A stretch of DNA of 34,147 nucleotides from Gnetum montanum (taxonomy: Eukaryota > Streptophyta > Gnetopsida > Gnetales > Gnetaceae), in the NCBI GenBank assembly GCA_015680685.1, contig MNCI01028379.1:9974-44120 (forward strand). Direction: 5' to 3'. The notes beneath the pieces are model-generated. The model saw only the letters and a list, made by a program, of their open reading frames with translations. It searched no databases and was not told where the DNA came from. Of this stretch, positions 9,062-19,194 are shown piece by piece. A program made the translations under genes and the position numbers. Position 1 is the first letter of the stretch. Every line of letters begins with the position of its first letter.

Positions 9062-11043
9062 ATGGCTCTCCTACAAGATGATAATAATGCCACACTTAGT
9101 GAGGAAGTTCATTGGAGAACCAATGAACTATATGACGATGAAGATTGGAGTATACAACCTAAAGTGGGAGTTTCTTATAAACATGAACAAACACAACATC
9201 ATCACAATGCATGAAATCATAACTTACCTTATGATGATGAACCCCCACTGGCCACTACAAGCTTAACGCAAATACAAGAGGTTGTTCGAATCTCACGTAG
9301 GCATCATAAAGAGACCCATCTACCCAAGCTCGATTTAAACAACTTTCCCAAGTTTTTAGGAGGCTATGACTTAGATCCACATAAACATTTACAAGCCTTC
9401 TACGATGCCTACACATGGAACAACATTGATAATGGGTGGCAAAAACTTAAGCTCTTTCCTATGACACTTGTTGGCCAAGAAAAAGTATGGTATAGATCAC
9501 TAAAACCAAATTCAATATGACGTTCGCCAACAATGGTAGAACGCTTTAAAAAAAATATCAAACCTACACAAGATTGTCAGCCTTGAGGAGAAAAATCCAA
9601 GAATGGAAACAAGCACAACATGAACTCTTGGACATGGCCTTAGAAAGATATTATGCACTGTTAAACAACTGTCCAGGCCATGGGTTTTTTGAGGAAAGGC
9701 TAATGTACCATATCATTGATGGGTTGCGTAATGAAACAAGAGAAACCTTAGGAATGTATGCCCAAGGTCAATTATACAAACTATGAACTCATCAAATCCA
9801 AGAGCTTATTAAGCAGGTAGCCAAAGAAGAAGGAGATATAGCTAGATGGGAGAGTGTTGAAAAACATCAACGGGACCAAAATCTCAACTTAACAAAGGTC
9901 CATGATCATAAAAAGGAGAAATCAACCAATCTCAAGGTGGAAACATCATCTTTGCCAACACAACAAACATTAGAAGAAGTCGAGGAAAAGATCAATATGA
10001 TGTTGGAATGGATGTATCAAAAGTGTGGATAATTTATCAACATTATTGGAGATAAAGTTTTGACAACCCAAGAAGCAGGACAAAACATTAGACAATCGGA
10101 AAGAAGGGATAAGGAAAATAAGAGCTCAACTACCAATCATACATATGAATGCAACATATGCCTGTACAATCATCCCAAGGGTCAATGCCCAATATTGTTA
10201 CATTTACATGAGCATTAGGGAAACACATTACATCCAGAGTTTGTACAGAGATACTGTGTTTGGTTACAGTGCCAACAATCCCAGTTGTGGGGTAGACCAC
10301 CATTAGACTGGAGGCACCCTTTGTATCATCCGAACCCAAATGCTTATCTTGTTCAACATCCTATTTCTCCAACTAAACCAACATACTTTATCTCACCACT
10401 GTACCATTCTCCTCAATACTATCAGCCCATACCTCCAGCACAACCACCACCTTGTGCACCTTATACTCCTCCTAACTTTCAACATTCTCATTTTTTTCCT
10501 CCTTCTACATTTGCCACCAATTGTTCCTAATGTGCCTACACCACAACAATAACCTCCAAATGCTACTTGTGCTCCTGTTTCTAATAGTAGTGAGAAACCT
10601 CAGCAACATCAAAAGCACCCCTTCTTTAAACATGGCCGTAAAAAGGGACAACAGAATTCCAAAGCCACTACATCCTCCAACTCAGCACAAGTCCCACACT
10701 GTGATGCACCCTTATCTTCAAATCCAATGCCTCATGTTACTTCATCAAGGCCACCAACTAATACTCCAACAACCATACGGCCCAATGAACGCAACCATGG
10801 GAGGCATCATCCTAATCCTTGCATACCATCTAACGGTCACAAATATCATAGTGGGTCAACTCATTATCTGGGAACTACATCATATAAAGTGCCCCACTAT
10901 GCTTATTATAATCAAGTGTATGAACCCTGATGGGGTAAGTATGACCAAGTTCCAATACTTCCAACATGTAAGGATCCTCATCTTCCATTTAGTAATCCTT
11001 GCCACCCTCAACTGATTAGTTATGGGGGATATCCCCCATTCTA
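9062..11043 (+). pseudogene. gag: Gag pseudogene of element E with Pro/Gln-rich tail
   Basis: The start is the ATG at 9062 (MALLQDDNNATLSEEVHW), 132 bases after the LTR. The capsid domain spans about 9330-9850: NNFPKFLGGYDLDPHKHLQA, KLKLFPMTL, then after a frame change in the A8 run at 9548-9555, LRRKIQEWKQAQHELLDMAL and IIDGLRNETRETLGMYAQGQ. A zinc-knuckle-like C-x2-C-x3-H-x4-C (CNICLYNHPKGQC) is at about 10150. The tail is Pro/Gln/Tyr-rich (QPIPPAQPPP near 10430) and, after another frame change near 10500-10530, ends with GGYPPF before TAA at 11043. Stops interrupt it near 9211, 9784, 10030 and 10216. It is longer than the usual capsid-nucleocapsid because of the Pro-rich tail; no protease follows. 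Confidence 0.8.
11022..11039. repeat. 18-bp perfect palindrome at the end of gag E
   Basis: ATGGGGGATATCCCCCAT is its own reverse complement and is centred on GATATC. The equivalent position in element C (about 24895-24920) has TTTTGGGGGAGATGG, so the G-rich half is shared and the palindrome is specific to E. It could be an internal polypurine-like priming site or a hairpin. Confidence 0.7.
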
Positions 11044-11490
11044 ATAATAAGCAAGATTAATAAATATTTTTCATTTTCTTTGATTTTACAACTTTTTGTT
11101 TTCCATTTTTTCATTTTTCAACTTTTTTTTTATCTTTTCATCTTTTTTTATTTTGTGTTTTTTTCTTTTTATGTTTTTTGTAAGTAATCTCATCTACGAA
11201 TAAAACACTCATGTGGATTGTTGGTTGAGGTGTGTTCTATGTTATTAAGTCTTGAGTGATCAATTATTTGGAACAGTGAGTTCATTACACCCACTCATCC
11301 ATTCTACAAATAAGAGGTTCTAGTACAATCCCTTCTGTACATCGTCTCATCTCACTATTCATGTAATTGTAGCTCATGTCCTGTGTAGCATAGAATTTTC
11401 ATCTCATTCTAGTGATATTTACATGTGTGTGTTTTGTGGAGTTAGTGCGGATTACATTTAACCCTTCTAGTGCCCACAAACACTCTAAGT
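11044..11490 (+). other. T-rich non-coding spacer of element E
   Basis: No open frame. Positions 11060-11180 are mostly T with oligo-T runs, resembling the spacer after the protease of element C (24940-25080). RT, RNase H and integrase would be expected in this interval in an autonomous relative and are absent. Confidence 0.7.
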
Positions 11491-11545
11491 GTGGTTACAC
11501 AAGGGCATTTTAGGTTGGAACCTACTTTGGGGAGGATCCACTTGT
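11491..11545 (+). promoter_or_regulatory. Conserved non-coding block shared by elements E and C
   Basis: Contains AAGGGCATTT, then GGAACCTACTTTGGGGAGGA and TCCACTTG. Element C has the counterpart at 26038-26092 (AGGGCATTATGGG, GAGCCTGCTTTGGGGAGGAC, CCACTGG). The surroundings have drifted much more. The TTTGGGGAGGA core is a purine tract, so an internal plus-strand priming site or an RNA element is possible; the function is unknown. Confidence 0.6.
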
Positions 11546-11858
11546 GTAATATTTTGTAATCTTCACATATGACATAGCTCACACACCATTTATTACCCTT
11601 AGTATAATTTTTCATAATGTTCTTTCCTTATTACTATCCCTTTGAATTTTAATGTTCCAATGTACCATTACACACCCTTTTTTTCTTACCACCCAAGGTT
11701 TTATTGCTAAAATTCACATCATCATCATTAATGGTGCCTTTTGAATTAATGAAATTACCCTAGAACATCTTGATCATAGTCAATGTCCCTAATTTCCAAC
11801 ATTAATTTCAAGAAAATCATTTAAAAAGTTGGTATTTTCATGGTGTCTCACATCACTA

Positions 11859-11937
11859 GGGACGAGATATCGCGTACATGATATCACATACGCAATGTAT
11901 TGTACGCGATATTACGTCCCATATTCCTATAAATAGG
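11859..11937 (+). promoter_or_regulatory. LTR-like internal promoter of element E
   Basis: GATATC-type repeats lie inside a 19-bp inverted repeat (arms 11859-11877 and 11902-11920, two mismatches; GGGACG...CGCGTAC), followed by CCTATAAATAGG at 11926-11937. This reproduces the order found in the LTR U3 regions, but inside the element about 460 bp before ORF2. It may drive ORF2 separately. It could descend from an LTR fragment, although downstream similarity to the LTRs is slight. Confidence 0.6.
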
Positions 11938-12397
11938 TACCCCCACCGCAACACTTAGCATCATTTTGTCATTCACACGTGGGGGAGTTTTTGAAATTTT
12001 TCTTTGCAACTTGCAAATGAGTAACCCTTGATTTTTTCCTCATATCTCACTCGTTGGTACTCCTATTTTAATTCTATTTGAACCTGTTTGAACCCGAAGT
12101 GTTTAGCTTAGTCGTGGTGGAGAGACACTTGCCAAAAAGTGCCTAAATTTTTTGAAATTACCATCGCTCAAAGGACATCAGCTAGGGTAATTAACTTTAA
12201 CACTTAGAATAATTGTGCCTAAAAATCATTTAACCCTTAGGTATACTGGGAAACTACCTAAGTCACAGGACCCATTATTACAAAATTTCAAGCACTATCA
12301 CACGTGATAATATAAGATCATTAATAAAGGAAAATTAGTAAGGTATAAATTAACTTTAAAAAAAACCTTACTAATTCTTGACCCGTGTGATTGCAGA
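11938..12397 (+). other. Probable 5' leader with intron before ORF2
   Basis: No long ORF. The segment ends in a good plant 3' splice site: pyrimidine/T-rich tract, TTGATTGCAG-like end (12388-12396), then A and the ORF2 ATG (12398). Candidate donors such as AGGGTAATTAAC (about 12184) lie upstream. A spliced leader is inferred; no transcript was seen. Confidence 0.45.
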
Positions 12398-15152
12398 ATG
12401 GCCCCGAAACATGGACAACAGGAAGGTCCTACTGAAGGTGGAAGCAAATGAGCTCGTAGAGGTGGAAGAAAAAGACCTACCAGACAACATGTAGAATAGG
12501 AAGAGTAATCATTTAGTATTCATTAAGATGAACCTCCTACTTGATGGTCCAGGCAGGTAGAAGAAGGAGTTGTTGTAGCACCTAAACCAGGACAACAACT
12601 CACATTGCCCCATGATTGTGTTCAGGCTATCCATGAGAAGTCTACATTCGCTATGGTGATTGTGGAGTTGAATTTTGAATCATTTGTAGAGTTCTCTCCT
12701 GAGGTCATTAGGGATCACCTCAAAAGATCTCCCTTTTGGCCTATCCTCTCTGAAAGTGGTGCCTGGTACCTAGGAGAGACGTACCAGTTTTGGCACAATA
12801 GGAAGCAAGGCATCACTATTAATATTTGTGGTGTGATAGTTGACTTCTTTGCACAGAAAATTTCAAAAATGTTAAACCTTTTGAATATAGGGCCCCAGGT
12901 TGCTCGATTATCTACCTGTTCAGACCATGATGTGCAAAAGGATTGGTTGAAGAAGGCTTATGGTAAAGACAAAGCATTTGAAGAATTGATGACGAAAGAG
13001 AGAATTTACTTCAAAATCAGAACATATCACCTGTTCCCCACAAAGGGCCTCAAATGAATATCAACATATGTGGCCAGAGGATGTTTAGTGTTGATGTGAA
13101 AGATTAACGCTAACCTAACCCATCTATATTTGACGGAGATCCTAAGGTAGTTTGAAGAACGGAAGATAGGGAAGATGGAAATGCCTTTCCCCTATCTTAT
13201 CAGAAAGCTTTGCCAATGTGCTAGTATTCGGGGATACACCAATGACATCCTCTGAAAGGCCAAGACTGCTTCATATGCTGAATTGCTAAAGGTGCCAGCT
13301 CTAAGAAAAAGCACTAGTGAAGAGCTAGGACCAGAATAAGAAGAAGAACAGGTGGTTGGAACTAGTCAACCTCCAGCCATGGGTCCCAGCCAACAACAGG
13401 AAGTAGGGTCCAACATAGGCCAGGATTAGCTATCGCCACGGCAAGACTATAGACTGTTGATGAGCCATCTTAGGACCATCGTTGAGACGGTTAGTTGGGG
13501 AAGTCGTGATGATGCAAACCTCTTCCATATCATTGATGATGCTAGGAAGCCTACTATTTTATTGGATCACACAAGGGGAGAAATATCCATTTAAATAGAA
13601 GGAGGGAAAAGTAGATGGTCATAACAGATCTCAAGAAACACAAAATCCTTCCAGGTGTAGTTAGAGATTGGTGAAGGGGCCACTGTAGTGGTCATGCAAC
13701 ACCAGAATGCCATGGGAGCTATAGAAGTGGTTGCAGACCACATCAAAGAATTCTTCAATGTACCTATTGTGCCACTGGCAGATATTTTAGGAGCATAAGA
13801 TGCTCAAACTCTGGCTGAAACTTCAATGACTTCTGCAGAACATGAGGACGTGCTTGATAGATTACTTCAAATAGGACTAGTAATGATGTCTCTGTTTAAC
13901 ATCCCCTAGGATGTAACAACAATTCAATCAGACGTCATTTCCACAAAGGGGAAGATGGTCTTAATAGAAGTAAGGGTAGAGCATCCTGAAGCTGAAGTGC
14001 AAAAACTATAAGAGCAGCTCATGGCCTTACAAGAAGCACAATGGGATCCTTTGAAATTTTTTCCTGCAGACTAGCTAGAAAACTTTAGAATGGAGAAACT
14101 AACAAAGTTGATCGCAGAGAATAAGAAGGTGGTGGAAGAAAAGGAGACGACTATTTGGGATGCCTCTGCATCATAGGTGCAAACTCATGCACATCTTAAG
14201 GCACTCAAAGCCTGTAAGAAGAGAACAAACAGCTTGTGACTGAAAATCCTCGATTGACCATTGTAGAAAAGTAAAAGAATGTTCTCAATGAACACTTTCA
14301 TCAACTATGAGAACAATTCATCTGGGTCAACTGAGACATAATCCATTTAGCCAGAGACATAATCGATGGAGGAGGTACACACTATTTGCCAAAAGTTGGC
14401 AATTGATATAAGCGCATGGGAGAATGAGGCTAAACGACATGAGAAGTTGAAGGAGCACTTCTGGGATTAGGTGGGGATGCACAAACAAATCCTAGAGAAA
14501 GAGATCCATATGGCCAATGCCCAAATCAACACTATTAATGCTCAACACACTGATTGGTGGGTCATATTGGACACATATGCCTTTGCCCACCAAGCAAAAG
14601 TTAAGAACTGGGACCTGCAAATCCAGGACTTGATAAAATACATAGAGTTGAAAAACCTTAGATATGCCAACCTTGCCATGTTAACAGCAAGACACCCGAG
14701 GTCAGAGCTCGAGTAGTAGGTAGCTTCCACCCACATCAAATATGAAGCAAAATTTTTAGAGCACAAAAATATGGTAGAGAAACTAAATGTTGCAAATTTT
14801 GAACTTGAGGTGGTAAAATCCAGCTACTAGGGATAGAAGGATGTCACAACAGACTTGGCTTGATGGCTAATAGACCTTCATGAATACAAGAATAAAGCCA
14901 GAGCCTATGATGAGGAACAATGGGTGTTTGTGGCATGTTATGTCAAATCCAACCAAATGTTCCTACAACTAGCCTGTTCGTGGAAAGTGCCAACTCCGTC
15001 AAACATTAGAACTAGCATGGACGACACAAGATCCTCAGACTGAAGAGGAAAAGCTCTAGGCCATACTTCAACACCAACAAGCCTCAAAACCTAGAGCACA
15101 AGACAAAGGGAAGGCACCAATGGAGGAGCCACCACCACCAGGAACTACATGA
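12398..15152 (+). pseudogene. ORF2 of element E: Athila-type 'plant transposon protein' ORF, decayed
   Basis: From the ATG at 12398 (MAPKHGQQEGPTEGGSK) one frame can be followed to about 14716 through many stops and without a clear frameshift; a shift then precedes the C-terminal DKGKAPMEEPPPPG near 15100. The N-terminus is basic and low-complexity. The longest open piece, 12605-13057, has VELNFESFVEFSPEVIRDHL and ITINICGVIVDFFAQKI; downstream is MEMPFPYLIRKLCQCASIRG at about 13170. This order recalls the putative plant transposon protein domain (PF20167-like) of Athila-type elements. The C-terminal half is rich in Glu, Lys and Gln and looks coiled-coil. Many stops are CAG/CAA/CGA/TGG one transition away. 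Its role is unknown; it stands where pol or an env-like ORF would be. Confidence 0.55.
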
Positions 15153-15292
15153 GTTCCAAATTTTTGTAGTTGTAGTATTTGTGTGTTGTGTTTTCTTCCC
15201 ATACTACGACATTGTCCTATTTCTTTTTCCATCAATAATCCCATACCTATCCATTTTGCAATCATTGTAACTTAAGGATGATTTTTTATTCA

Positions 15293-15304
15293 GTCGTGGG
15301 GGTA
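15293..15304 (+). other. Polypurine tract of element E
   Basis: GTCGTGGGGGTA abuts the TGATGGGA of the 3' LTR. It is short and not purely purine. Element C has GTCATGCGGGTA at the same place. Confidence 0.55.
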
Positions 15305-16202
15305 TGATGGGACACGATATTGCATAGGCCACGATATCATGTATGTGATATCGCATCCACCGTGATATTGCATCCCCTGTGATATTGTGTCTTTCTCTGC
15401 GATATTGCATACACGATATCGTGGTCTGTTGCAATGTCTATAAATAAGAAGAACCTCTTCCTTGTTTGACATCATTATTTTAGTTCCTTAGTGAAGCTTT
15501 GGCAATTTGATTCCTCTAGAGATAGATTATTTTCCAGTGTCTTCCCGCAGTGTGGTGAATGTAATTGTATGGCATCCTTTATTTGAGGGTGATGTACTTG
15601 GACACGCACATGACCAGCAATAAAAATTGAGATTACTTCATCATTGCAGTATTCACTTTGTTATTTATTTATTTAATTTTTATTTACTACTTTCCTAATT
15701 AGTCTCTCTCACCCTTAAACTCTTACAATGTGGAATGAGTATAACTTGATTACGAGCATTTAAGTGTAACTACTTGCTAACCTAGTGGTGTATCTAGGAT
15801 CTGTGCTTGGTAAGCCCACTTAGGCTAGATTAGATCTTCTTACTTAGACTACTTGGTAACTCTTAAAGTTCAAGATGTGTACGGATGATCAAGAAATGGA
15901 TGCTCATCGCATTTAGGCTAGATTAGATCTTCTTACCCTTTCCCTCCTAGCTTATCTTAGTTAATATTACTTTTCATTGCCCTCAGGGGTAGCGCTTAGA
16001 TTAGGAACACATCATACACCTAACTCTAGACTAAACCATACGTGACAAATATAATACTAGTTTAGGTGGGAAGACAATGAACTACGACCTAAGGATAACT
16101 GTCTAGGTGCCACAACTAGTCCATCTACAGAGTTTGACCGGATCACACATGAGAACGCTCGTATTTGTATGGTTGTGTGTAGGGGTATCTCATCACTCAT
16201 CA
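15305..16202 (+). mobile_element. 3' LTR of element E (898 bp)
   Basis: Begins TGATGGGACACG, ends CACTCATCA, and is followed by the target duplication ACTCT. The TATA box TCTATAAATAAG is at 15437-15448. Many U3 palindromes have lost their CpGs (GATATTGC, GATATCATG). A segment of about 25 bp, TTAGGCTAGATTAGATCTTC, occurs twice (about 15817-15842 and 15910-15935) where the 5' LTR has it once. This and a longer U3 explain the extra length. Confidence 0.9.
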
Positions 16203-17040
16203 ACTCTAGAATCCCTAGGTAGCTATCCTTCCTATTCAGGTCCTCAAACTTGTAACCACAATAAAAAGTCATGTCAAAAAATTGTGGAAATAATTAAATA
16301 GGATTCCAAAACTTAAGAAAGTCATCATACAACTTATACTTCATCCTAATATACTTGGAGATTATGATATGAGTGCTTGTAGGATTGAATGAGCTTTGGA
16401 CATGTTGAGGATATAGCAACAATGTAGTATTTACATTAAGCTACTTATAAGGATGATCATTTCACAAGTAGTTAAACTCTTTTTTTTTTCTTTGATAGCT
16501 TGAGCCCTACCACTGTCATCTATAACCATGTCCACATTCATACTCTCTTAGATCATGCAATCGAAGAGTCTTATGTAGATAACCAAGCATATTTTTTACA
16601 TAACATCTCTACAGAAAAAGACACAATGTGTAAAGACAACATGGTCCATATGAAAACATAAAAATTCTCTATGAGAAACTATAGAAAGTTATAAGAGAAC
16701 AAAGGACATGCCTCTTCACTAAAGGCATCTAGGAAATGAAATAACTCAAGAAATTATTTACCGAATACTCCTTCAAGATATTCATCTATGCCTCTTCTTG
16801 AATATGATATTTATTTTAAATGAAGAATTTGAAGAGAATGAGAAATAATATGATAAGATTCTTCATGTTCCAAGTGTTGAGAATAAGTCTCAATGGTTTG
16901 TCTTTTCATGGAAAGAATAAAAGAACCTTTCTTCTAAGTTTCAAGGAAATTAAGATTATTGAATTGAGATTGCTCTTACTAAAGCATTTAGAAATCCTTC
17001 TAGATAACTCATGTTAATATTAAAAAATTTAATGAAATGG
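16203..17040. other. Flanking DNA between elements E and D; no recognised gene
   Basis: Starts with the right target duplication ACTCT (16203-16207) and continues the flank interrupted at 4479. The minus strand reads YCGYKFEDLNRKDSYLGIL at 16210-16270, not recognised. The remainder is AT-rich without a supported ORF; it may include the decayed 5' end of element D. Confidence 0.6.
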
Positions 17041-17046
17041 AAGATA

Positions 17047-17760
17047 TAAAATCCTTTCTTTCTTAACTTAAGATGATTAACATGTATTTTGGTCTTGAAG
17101 ATGTTAAAGATTATTAAAAGGTATCATATGCTAAAATCAAGCTTAAAGGTATGGTACAAGTATGATGAAATAAAAAATGATATACCTATATGATAAGCAA
17201 TGATACTTCTATCAAAGAATGATCTCTTACAAAATTCATGCTTAAGTAAAGATTTGAAATGTCTTATCATAGTTAAGAGGTCATTCAAATGCTAAAATAT
17301 ATGAGACAAGATAATAACAGAATAAAGAACTATTATATGAATTTTTGTCAATATTTCAAGAAAGCTAAGGTACATTGAAATGAAAATGAACAAGCTTCTA
17401 ACTTCCAAAGTGGATTAATGAAATAATTCAAATAAGAGATTACCTTTTATGAATCTAAAACCTTGAATGAGGCTTTTGATTTAGCTCATAAGGCTAAAAA
17501 GAAATTCCAAGGCTATAAAAAAGATCCTAATACTTCTAAAGAAAATGATTTCAAGAATTCTAAGAGAGATAAAGTAGCAAAGGAGAAAGGTAATGCCAAG
17601 GAAAACTCATTTGAGAAGGAAGATAATGGTAAGAAAAGATAATATTTAAAGAAAGAAACCTCTAATAAGATAAAATATCAAGGAAATAACAATGCTTTAA
17701 TTATGCAAAATAAGGATATAAGAAATGGAACTATTCTAAGAGTAAGGCACTATAGACTTT
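17047..17760 (+). pseudogene. gag: Gag remnant of element D with a degenerate zinc knuckle
   Basis: Three-frame reading gives FGLEDVKDY and AKIKLKGMVQV (about 17090-17160), RQDNNRIKNYYMNF (about 17310) and ESKTLNEAFDLAHKAKKKF (about 17455-17505), matching the chromovirus Retrotrans_gag core. A Lys/Asn-rich linker follows. A relic zinc knuckle, CFNYAK*GYKKWNY at about 17690-17735, has lost two of its Cys. Many stops and shifts; non-functional. Confidence 0.7.
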
Positions 17761-17869
17761 GAAGAAAGAAGAGTCTTCAAATGAAGATAATTATAATATT
17801 TATTTAATTATATATATTGTTGAAATTAATTTATTATAGAGAATATCAATGTTAGTGAAGATATTTTGA

Positions 17870-18300
17870 GGAAAATGCTCTATAGAAGTCAGGCTAGATG
17901 TCTCTCTAATGGAAAATGGCTTTACATCTTAATAGATGGAGGCACATAAGAGAATGCTATTTTTTCTAAGGCTATTAATAGACTTGGTTTAATGAAATTT
18001 CCTCATATTATGCCATATGGAGCATATTAGCTTTCTATAGATTATTTCCAAGAGGTAAGGCAAGGCTTATTTTATCTTTTAAGATTGGTTCCTTCAAAGA
18101 TCAAGTGAAATATGACATTTTTCTTAGAAACAAAATTGATGTCATCCTTCATAGACCTTGGAATTATGATAACAAGGCTATCTATGATGGAGCAAGGAAT
18201 ACTTGGTTAGTTCAAATAAGAGATGAAATTCATCAATTAATTCCTCTGAAATTGTAGCAATACAAGAAAAATGTACGTATTAATGCTTCATTAAGTTTTA
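17870..18300 (+). pseudogene. Aspartic protease remnant of element D
   Basis: Residues LYRSQARCLSNGKWLYILID run into DGGT (about 17878-17950), the place of the chromovirus IIDGGSCENV motif, in which DGG/DSG carries the catalytic Asp. The Asp is still readable but stops follow at once. Further on, IDVILHRPWNYDNKAIYDG (about 18138-18200) matches the usual LLGRPWQYDRKAIYDG. Frames shift between the two pieces. Confidence 0.7.
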
Positions 18301-18479
18301 TTAGTGATAGAGAATATCTAAAACCACATGAGGAATAGGGTAATGGTTTTTCCATTGTTTTTACAATTATAACAAGTGAAAAGAAGCCTTAAAGTGAACT
18401 TCCACTAGCCATGAAATCTTTGATATAAGAATTTATTGATGTATTTAGAGGAAAATTGAAAGAGCTTCCTTCAATAAGA

Positions 18480-19190
18480 GTTTTCTAACATTAATTATCT
18501 TCATGCTTAGAGAAATCAAAGGGCCTACCAAATCACTCCACATCAAAATGAGGCATTCTACGAGCAAGTGAGTTAGTCTCCAATGATTGTATTAAAGAAT
18601 ATATATCTCCATATGTTATTGTAGCCTTTTTGGTTTCCAAACAAGATACAAATGAAATGAGGAAATGTATTAACTCTAGGAATGCTAATAGGATCACAAT
18701 TAAGTACAAATTTTCTCTCCCTAGAACAAATGATATTTTCAATGTTTTGGATAATGCTAAAATATCTTCAAAGATTTATTGAAAAGTAGATATCATCGAA
18801 TTAGAATTAGACTAGGAGATGAATGGAAAATGACATTCAAGATAATTAATGATTTTCATGAATGGATAGTGATGTATTTTAGGTTGATCAATGCTCCAAT
18901 CACATTTATGAGGTTTATTCATGTTATATTAATAGATATTATTGTTAAATGTTACATTATTTATTTGATGATATTCTTGCTTATATCTCTAATGAGGATG
19001 AGCATGTGTAACACTTGAGATTGGTATGATCAAAGTTGCATGAGGCTCAATTAGTGATTAATGTAGAGAAATTTACTTTTATGAAGAAGAAAATTGTTCA
19101 CTTAGATCATGTGTTCTTTAATAATCAAGTTAAGATTAGGTTAAGAAAGATCAAGGCATATAAGGAGTGGCCTTCATATAGAGATGTGAA
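18480..19190 (+). pseudogene. Reverse transcriptase remnant of element D
   Basis: Successive frames show KEYISPYVIVAFLVSKQ (about 18590-18650), INSRNANRITIKYKFSLPR (about 18668-18725) and, in an open piece at 18779-19018, SRYHRIRIRLGDEWKMTFK then NAPITFM. The catalytic YVDD-type box survives out of frame as LFDDILAYIS (about 18963-18992). The palm and fingers order is that of Ty3/gypsy RT. Stops and at least three frame changes make it inactive. Confidence 0.8.
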
Positions 19191-19194
19191 ATAG

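Larger units (their letters stand above)
4480..16202 (+). mobile_element. Element E: non-autonomous Athila-like LTR retrotransposon, split by a duplication
   Basis: Order: 5' LTR (4480-4994 plus 8624-8929), PBS, gag, T-rich spacer, conserved block, internal promoter, leader intron, ORF2, PPT, 3' LTR (15305-16202), with exact ACTCT duplications outside. No RT, RNase H or integrase is present between gag and ORF2, so mobilisation required an autonomous partner. The 5' and 3' LTRs differ noticeably (roughly a tenth of positions by eye, plus indels), so the insertion is not recent. A 3.57-kb copy of element X interrupts the 5' LTR. The tRNA-Asp-type PBS and an ORF downstream of the pol position suggest kinship with the Athila lineage; this is inference. 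Confidence 0.85.

Noticed and set aside
10521-11015. 164-codon plus-strand ORF in element E
   Set aside because: Leu/Ile/His-rich shadow; the gag tail continues in another frame with Pro/Gln/Ser-rich coding and repeats seen in C.
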